NCBI GenBank assembly: GCA_900772745.1
Contig: CAAGRV010000121.1
Location: forward strand, 1-12,397
DNA: 12,397 nt
Origin: Clostridia bacterium
Lineage (GTDB): Bacteria > Bacillota > Clostridia > Christensenellales > UBA3700
Direction: 5' to 3'
Shown: piece by piece, positions 9,001-12,397 of the stretch
Numbering within the stretch: the stretch's first letter is position 1
Layout: each line of letters begins with the position of its first letter
The notes under the pieces: model-generated
What the model was told of the DNA's origin: nothing
What the model saw: only the letters and a program-made list of their open reading frames with translations
The model's database searches: none
Translations under genes and position numbers: made by a program

Positions 9001-12000
9001 AGCGATTGCGCCCACGGAAATATCACTCACGCCCGTGACGCTGTTCAAAGTCCATTGGGCAATTCCTTGGTTGACAAACTTGACTTCGTCGATAAGTCCG
9101 TTGTTGACTGCCACGAAAGATCCTACGATGAGATTGGCTTTGGCGCTTGGAATAGAAGTGTTGTTGCCCCTGATACCTACGAAGTCTATGCCGTTGATTG
9201 TGCCGTTGTTGACGCCCAAGAAGTCATAAATCAAAGTATATTGACCTGACAAACCTGCCACGTTGGCAACTACGTCGGCGGTTGGGCGTTGGGTGGTCGC
9301 ATTCATAACAATCTTGACACGACCATTTTCTCTTCTGCCCGTCAACGTTCTGCCTTCGGCAAGGGTGAGAGGCATTTTAACCGTTGTATTATTTACTTTC
9401 TCTTCATAATATGCTTGCCAGTCGTTCAAAACAATTTCGTTGACTGTTGGCGCAATTTTTCCGACGTTGATGATGCCCAAAAGCTTGTCTTCTGAGGCTG
9501 TGCCCAGCAAGAAGTTGCGAATGTCGGTTTGATTTTGTAAGAGCACGCTTATATCAACTTTCAACTCGAACAAGTTGGATTTGCCACCACTTGCGGTGGT
9601 GTTGATAAGTGTTTGGAAAATATTTATTTGTGTATTTCCATAATTGAATTGGTTGGTATCGGTATAAGCACTGCCGTTGAACTTCATATATTTTCTATCA
9701 AAGCTTGACATTCTGTTGTCTCTGTATTTCAAAGACGTATAGTTGCCGTTCTCGAAAATAACGTCGAAATCAAAAATGTCCAGCATATAATCGTTTTTGA
9801 TATAAGAATCGTAAGACATTTGGATACCGAACGCCTTGTTCAAGGTTGCGTTGTTTTGGTTGCTACCATACACGCTGTAAACAGGCTTAAAGACATCGAT
9901 TACCGTCTTGTAAGCGTCATTCGTCATATTCAAACGACCGTTCTCTCCCGCCGCAAGGTTTTTGTCAACGATCTCGTTGGATACAAAGTATATGATTTGT
10001 GACAAGTTGATTACGCCACTGCCACTAGCTCCCGCATAACCCGTGATAACTCCTTTGTATGCCGTCAAGCCGTTCATTCTTCCGCCAAAGTTCACGAAAA
10101 CGTTGTGCACTTGGGCTGTCGGAGCAATCATTGCAAAAAACGATCCCAATTCTGTTTTTCCATTGGAATTATTTATCAACGTATTGAGATTGATACCTGT
10201 GCCGTTGCCCGCATTCATCACGCCGATTACACCACCCATATAACCACCGCTTTGTGTTGGTTGCATGTTGATGGATACTATATCGTTGGTCTTTTTATAA
10301 TTTGTATATACGTATTTTCCGCTGATTTGGATTTTATTGATATCGCCTCCGCCGTTGATACCTACCAAAATTCCAAATGCGTCCGGAGATTTACTTCCTG
10401 CTTTACCGATGGTTTGGCTTGCTCTAACGCTGACGGAGACGTTGGTGATATTGCCCGTATTCATACCGAATACGAATCCATACGCCGCCGACATAACTCT
10501 CTCGCCCGCCACATTGTTCTCAACTGGCACTTTGTCCTTGAAAATATCGCCGTAAACAAGGAAGTTGGCGTTGGACAAACTGCCCATATTGACGCTCGCC
10601 AAACCGCCCATTGCGGCGTGTCCGGCATAGCCAATCTCATAGCCGTTGTGCTTGATGAATTTGTTGGTATCAGACAACGTATAAGACTCATAATTTTGCA
10701 AAATGTTGGCTGTCGCAGTCTTCATCTCGAAGTAATTGCCGTTCGCATCGAGCACTTTGTTGCGGTTGACAACAAAGCCGTCGGAAAGCGTAGATATATC
10801 AATAGAGATAGAGTGTGTTAATTGGGTCAAAGTAAGAGATTTTGCACCTGCAATTTCTCTTGAAGTGCCAACTCTACCGCTCAAAAATTCTATGATTGTG
10901 TTTGCGTCTGCCCATCTCTGACCTAGGCTGTATTCGAGCACAGGGAAGAGTTCTGTGCTGTTGACAGGGTTTTGCTCTGTGTGACCACATATTTCTGCCA
11001 TTTGGACACGGCTAAAATAACGAGCGACACCAGCATCATTTTTTGGGAAGACTTGGGTCGTGTTCCAAATGTTATAATTGTATGCGTATTTATAACCTTG
11101 TCCATTTTTTAGGTTGATATTGAACACAAGATCAGCCTGATAATTGGACAAATAACTATTCCAGCCACCGATGGCAAATCTATATCCGTTTTCGTCGAAA
11201 GTATAGCTTATGTTGGTGGCAATGCTCTCTCCACTCAACGCATAGTCCACAACTTTTGTATCAAAGTTGTGACCGACGTAGAGCTTGCCGTCTACGACGT
11301 TTACGTCCAAATCATTGTAGATTTGTGACGGAATTCCTGTGGTGTTGTAGCTTATTCCTCCCGATATGTTTTTGCCAGTGTTCAATCCTATCCAATAGTT
11401 TTCGTTAGGTTGGAGCACCGCATAGTCAGGGTTGTTGGCTCTGAATGCTTCTTTGTTGTTTGCCGTTGTGCCGACCAAAAAAGCTCCGCTTGCATCAATA
11501 TAATCCTTGAGATCACTACTAATTCCTGTGATTTCGTAGCGGTCTCGATTCGTAAACGTAGCGTAGCTTGCGGCGTCGTTGTATTTGTGATATTGATCTT
11601 TAAGAACAATATTATAAGTACCTGTTACATAATAATATCCGCCAGCCGCATTTGCGCTTTCGGCTTGCGTCAACATATTTTTGTTTTTACCATTGACGGT
11701 TATGGTGTTGATTTCGAAGTTGAAGTTGGTTAGGTTGTTGTATGTAATGTCATACCTACCGACGTTGGCGCTTGCGTTTGCCACGTTGGTATATGTTCCG
11801 CTACCCACTCCCAACTTGTTCAAAATAGCACTGCTCTTACCGTTTACTACGTCTTGTCCTTGTGTTATATCGTTGGCGTTTGCTTGAGTAGCGTTGGTGA
11901 GATGTATCTTGGTGTTAGGAATTAGACTTTCCCCAACTACGCCTACTTCTCCTCCACCATTTTTGTTCCAAATATGCTCGTCAATTGTGATATCAATTCT

Positions 12001-12396
12001 TCTCTTTAGAATATTGAGTTGGGCTGTGACGTCAGCCTTTGGAATATAGAGGCGAGTGTTTCCGTTGACGTATACCAAGTCCCCGTACGTTATGGTGTTT
12101 CCACCCTCGGTACGCTGTCTAAGATATCCTTGGGTGTTGACGTTCATAATTACGTTGCCGTTGGCGTCACACACGTCACCGTTGTCGTTGGTGTATGCAA
12201 AGTCAAAGCTACCGCTTGCGCCTTGGGTTATCTCATAGAATATAGATTCAAAATCAAGATAAATGCGTTGTTTTTTGCCGTTGTAAACGCTGTTGACAGT
12301 GTCCGCTTTGCTTATATTTGTATCATTATAGCCAGCATAGCCGTTGCTAAAATGTCCGTCGATGCTACTAGCAAGTCCTTTATATCCAAAATTTAC
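1..12396 (-). CDS. Giant repeat-rich surface/adhesin-like protein, internal fragment (both ends outside the window)
   Basis: One minus-strand frame is open across the entire window: 4,132 codons with no stop, no start that needs to be invoked, and protein-like translation throughout. The product is beta-rich, built of GLUG-like glycine motifs (GGLVGMM, GGFAGTID, GGMVGWM) and, toward the C-terminus, YDG/MBG-type domains (KVYDGTTDV, KVYDGTADI) joined by ILP/ITP linkers. No catalytic motif, nucleotide-binding motif or transmembrane helix was recognised. Signal peptide and any cell-wall anchor must lie outside the window. Families with this module mix are large exported proteins, so the likely role is adhesion, cell-cell contact or a surface layer; that role is inference. 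Leucine is mostly TTG and only four codons are TTA. There is no second gene to define an operon. The open frame is certain; the function is only at family level. A large secreted polymer-binding protein is the main alternative. Confidence 0.95.
37..393 (-). repeat. Array unit 9, canonical YDG unit (residues 4002-4120)
   Basis: Linker VLPQKVSVNKV, then KVYDGTADITAT with YDG 12 residues after the proline. It contains a single Cys (TKYCIVTT) and ends HVSDTEEEITKVGFITPY, closely like the end of unit 6. Confidence 0.65.
394..726 (-). repeat. Array unit 8, MBG-like unit (residues 3891-4001)
   Basis: Starts ITPQVLGNVTIKIKPI, then NVTYKTSGAYTGEITP, which matches the MBG-style opening (VTY-x-x-x-G-x-AYTGE). 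It ends NYVAGTSTTYTIQVVNN and YVLP. No Cys. Its linker is followed by the canonical YDG unit 9. Confidence 0.55.
727..1056 (-). repeat. Array unit 7, ITPY-type unit without YDG (residues 3781-3890)
   Basis: Starts ITPYELELKDFDL and has no YDG at 12 residues. Strands include DFTFEYFANATYIALVNF and, at the end, RYNVGTYSIWANG, then YSGDYTI and FVITP. 'Val-Gly-Thr-Tyr-Ser-Ile' is the typical penultimate strand of MBG-like domains. Unit 10, cut by the window edge, starts the same way. Confidence 0.5.
1057..1416 (-). repeat. Array unit 6, canonical YDG unit (residues 3661-3780)
   Basis: Linker ILPREVTINSIGS, then KVYDGTTDVDPS, the best match to the YDG consensus here (13 residues after the proline). 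The Cys-pair position reads WCGNYWVSDT: one Cys remains (1111-1113) and the second is Trp. It ends IITPY. Its end (VSDT then ITPY) matches that of unit 9. Confidence 0.65.
1417..1761 (-). repeat. Array unit 5, YDG-type with terminal Cys pair (residues 3546-3660)
   Basis: Linker ILPIKLVFDEV, then KIFDGNKDFKY with FDG at the YDG position (12 residues). It ends with DYCKNYCIENSD, a CxxxC pair at codons 1471 and 1459, before GTILP. Confidence 0.6.
1762..2037 (-). repeat. Array unit 4, short YDG-like unit with terminal Cys pair (residues 3454-3545)
   Basis: Linker ILPKEVTLQVN, then RNYNQSNVVQSG with YNQ at the YDG position (12 residues). At 92 residues it is the shortest unit. It ends with DCAANYCVANTT, a CxxxxC pair at codons 1810 and 1795, before SILP. 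Confidence 0.55.
2038..2349 (-). repeat. Array unit 3, YDG-type with terminal Cys pair (residues 3350-3453)
   Basis: Linker ILPRALTVTSV, then KTYDNSTNIEY with YDN in the YDG position (12 residues after the proline). Near the end it carries TACSNYCYTS, a CxxxC pair at codons 2095 and 2083, about 20 residues before the next ILP. Confidence 0.6.
2350..2715 (-). repeat. Array unit 2, YDG-type (residues 3228-3349)
   Basis: Linker IIPKHKPITYVQ, then KEYDGNDGAEAG with the YDG tyrosine 12 residues after the proline. It contains an EF-hand-like loop NSDKNGFKIEGD (2452-2487) and ends at SNIGAILP. No Cys. Confidence 0.55.
2716..3138 (-). repeat. Array unit 1, atypical first unit with extra ILP (residues 3087-3227)
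   Basis: Starts with a doubled linker, ILPIELLPQ, then KEFGGQNSTARV, where FGG stands in for YDG. An internal ILP with a helix (ILPTDQQRRAQIKELRGA) begins at 3033. The unit then resumes strands (DVSFTVIPLAFYSYI) and ends at GGMIIP. At 141 residues it is the longest unit, which fits a helix insertion in an otherwise normal domain. Confidence 0.45.
3139..4572 (-). other. Mixed spacer between GLUG block 4 and the YDG/MBG array (residues 2609-3086)
   Basis: After block 4 come strands such as DSQVQLGVSYGYRQL and an early boundary-like VLPANTTIP (about 4207-4233). Then come a helical, charged pair of segments (LTQTEYDTIKSKRK and LTNAEKELLALLRTK, 3889-3993) and KIKFEFLVRNPN. A Tyr-rich tract follows (3541-3642), then LPQLKFYGANGAELEGV, and finally strands ending at NILP just before the regular array. 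It probably holds three or four beta domains with an inserted helical pair. I recognise no family. Confidence 0.35.
4573..5352 (-). repeat. GLUG-like block 4 (residues 2349-2608)
   Basis: Opens with GLFVGYVAPNGLIQNVNFSF, a close match to the classic GLUG pattern (G-L-hydrophobic-G, turn, NG-hydrophobic-I-xN-hydrophobic). It continues with VVCAGTIDGCTLDLG, VGGFAAMQLGDVNNSGKG, AMAGGMVGWMGAGANLINTT, AAGAMVAINTNEYCYVG and GIRGVIDGVVANWYGYTIES. This block holds most of the Cys residues outside the stalk (VVCAGTIDGC, IKNCTL, IRSICHA, EACNNQ, NEYCYV), a contrast with blocks 1 to 3. Confidence 0.65.
5353..6495 (-). other. Spacer between GLUG blocks 3 and 4 with paired STEA adapters (residues 1968-2348)
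   Basis: Two related segments occur: FVSTEAIVGNVLSNIAG (about 6388-6438) and FISTEAQLFAFIAGETTIG (about 5875-5922). The second fits the short helical 'STxAxLxAFxxG' entry segment that commonly comes before a strand and then a GLUG array. Here it is followed by a helix-rich insertion, LGETNRRAAYDALRNEISQW, and by the strand KYTITLNNDYF before block 4 begins. The spacer also carries FTFMISGGTFAL and a Ser run (YSSSSSY). The adapter role is inferred from position and likeness, not proven. Confidence 0.4.
6496..7587 (-). repeat. GLUG-like block 3 (residues 1604-1967)
   Basis: The longest GLUG-like block, with about eight copies: VAVGGVWAMLKGKLKGITL, IGNVAGIVEGNNN, ISVGGVFGSIYNKTRV, VAVGGFAGTIDTAIV, AMGGLVGMMLQSATIENI, AAMGGAVGISYGNGVINKI, VYLGGLLGLGSNSGY and IGQGGHIGLVSGRFL. 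The hydrophobic-GG-hydrophobic-hydrophobic-G core is very regular, with copies about 40-50 residues apart. Two single Cys occur (near 6932 and 6803), not in a repeated position. Likely one continuous solenoid. Confidence 0.65.
7588..8280 (-). other. Spacer between GLUG blocks 2 and 3, with helix and Pro/Gly hinge (residues 1373-1603)
   Basis: Contains beta strands (TAISLDLDFNIDS), a polar stretch, then FAWDISDSNITSETDRKQAL followed by TAFIKGRE, which reads as a surface helix. It is followed by LTWEVYAVAKQFTITKDYTG, in which KDYTGNAAID may be a divergent YDG-like opening. The segment ends in a Pro/Gly-rich hinge, HPVYKPPIAGGGSSWG (7609-7656), immediately before block 3. No catalytic motif was seen. 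Confidence 0.35.
8281..9240 (-). repeat. GLUG-like block 2 (residues 1053-1372)
   Basis: It starts with YTLIYDFLGVNNGTINGIDF, which matches the typical GLUG-array opening of a 'YxLxxD' strand followed by 'NNGTI'. Further copies are SFVAVNNGLIDEVKF, VGAIAGISVGNNN, MAMGGIAGALDGSAIIQSS, VGGAVGIANADPD, RGHIAGYTYMGANSTILDNI and IAMMGYAGGVSQAG. That makes about seven motifs in 320 residues, each followed by an alternating hydrophobic strand. It is the most canonical GLUG-like stretch in the window. A beta-solenoid fold is inferred. Confidence 0.65.
9241..9987 (-). other. Spacer between GLUG blocks 1 and 2 (residues 804-1052)
   Basis: A beta-rich stretch without GLUG motifs. It contains FDFDVIFENGNYTSLKYR (about 9721-9774), a run rich in Asn/Thr/Gln, and then TDIRNFLLGTASEDKLLGI (about 9475-9528), which looks like a short amphipathic helix. 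That segment precedes NEIVLNDWQAYYEE (about 9403-9444) and then block 2. The arrangement resembles the helix-plus-strand entry segment that often comes before GLUG arrays. I assign no named family. Confidence 0.35.
9988..10650 (-). repeat. GLUG-like block 1 (residues 583-803)
   Basis: Five glycine-centred motifs recur at about 35-60 residue spacing: GYAGHAAMGGLASVNMGSL, YGFVFGMNTGNITNVSV, FGILVGINGGGDINKIQI, GGYMGGVIGVMNAGNG and GVITGYAGASGSGVINLSQI. Each has a small hydrophobic-Gly strand, a turn with Asn/Gly, then an alternating strand, the usual look of GLUG-type repeats. These motifs occur in exported adhesin- and protease-like proteins and are thought to form beta-solenoid or trefoil-like turns. 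The copies are diverged at both DNA and protein level, so this is an old array, not a recent tandem duplication. Confidence 0.6.
10651..12396 (-). other. N-terminal part in window: divergent MBG-like beta domains (residues 1-582)
   Basis: This part lacks GLUG motifs. It opens with SVYNGKKQRIYLDF (12253-12294), which resembles the Tyr-Asn/Asp-Gly-Lys opening strand of MBG-type domains. A boundary-like NILKRRIDITI lies near 12001 and resembles the ILPR linkers at the far end of the protein. Further beta segments include GGYYYVTGTYNIVL around 11620 and NYWIGLNTG around 11385. From about 10990 to 10651 there is a transition containing ADANTIIEFLSGR and a Thr/Ser-rich strand. Cys is rare here (residues near 12169 and 10988). 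I infer two to four divergent beta-sandwich domains, but the boundaries are not sharp by eye. The MBG assignment is tentative. Confidence 0.4.
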
Positions 12397-12397
12397 A

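Noticed and set aside
10105..10821. Plus-strand open frame of about 238 codons, plus several codon-aligned ones of 80-140 codons elsewhere (for example 82-495, 1084-1512, 5311-5724)
   Set aside because: Same antisense shadow effect: each ends where the sense gene uses TTA, CTA or TCA. None has a recognisable domain.
1..12397. Promoters, terminators, RNA genes, insertion sequences
   Set aside because: The entire window is coding. AT-rich or hairpin-like stretches fall within the open frame, and no transposase, inverted repeats or tRNA/rRNA-like structure was seen.

Overview
The whole 12,397-base window lies inside one gene. On the minus strand, in the frame whose codons start at window positions 1, 4, 7 and so on, I split every codon and found no in-frame TAA, TAG or TGA from position 12396 down to position 1. 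That is 4,132 consecutive sense codons, with neither the start nor the stop codon in view. There is no intergenic DNA, RNA gene, promoter, terminator or mobile element. Residue numbers below count from the codon at 12394-12396 as residue 1.

The product is a giant, repeat-built, beta-rich protein, very probably exported and attached to or shed from the cell surface (adhesin-like). It is rich in Asn, Thr, Gly, Ser, Tyr and Val. It is poor in Cys and has no enzyme motif or membrane helix that I can recognise. In protein order the layout is: divergent MBG-like beta domains (12396 to about 10651); a first GLUG-like block (10650-9988); a spacer; a second GLUG-like block (9240-8281); a spacer with a predicted helix; a third GLUG-like block (7587-6496); a long spacer with paired 'STEA' adapters; a fourth GLUG-like block (5352-4573); a mixed, Tyr-rich spacer (4572-3139); then a regular tandem array of about 110-residue YDG/MBG-type domains (3138 to 1) that runs out of the window. 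GLUG-like segments probably form a solenoid-like head or shaft, and the YDG/MBG array a rod or stalk. This is inference from family knowledge.

The most informative structure is the C-terminal array. Unit boundaries are marked by ILP, VLP, IIP or ITP. In six units an aromatic-Asp/Asn-Gly type motif (YDG, FDG, YDN, YNQ) follows the boundary proline at a fixed 12-13 residues. Three consecutive units carry a Cys pair just before the next boundary. Units also seem to follow a higher-order period of about 341 residues.

Organism: mid-to-low GC, strong preference for TTG leucine and almost no TTA (4 codons). Giant proteins combining GLUG, YDG and MBG modules are typical of uncultured anaerobic gut bacteria, especially Clostridia-like Bacillota. 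That assignment is a weak inference, because no housekeeping gene is present to test it.
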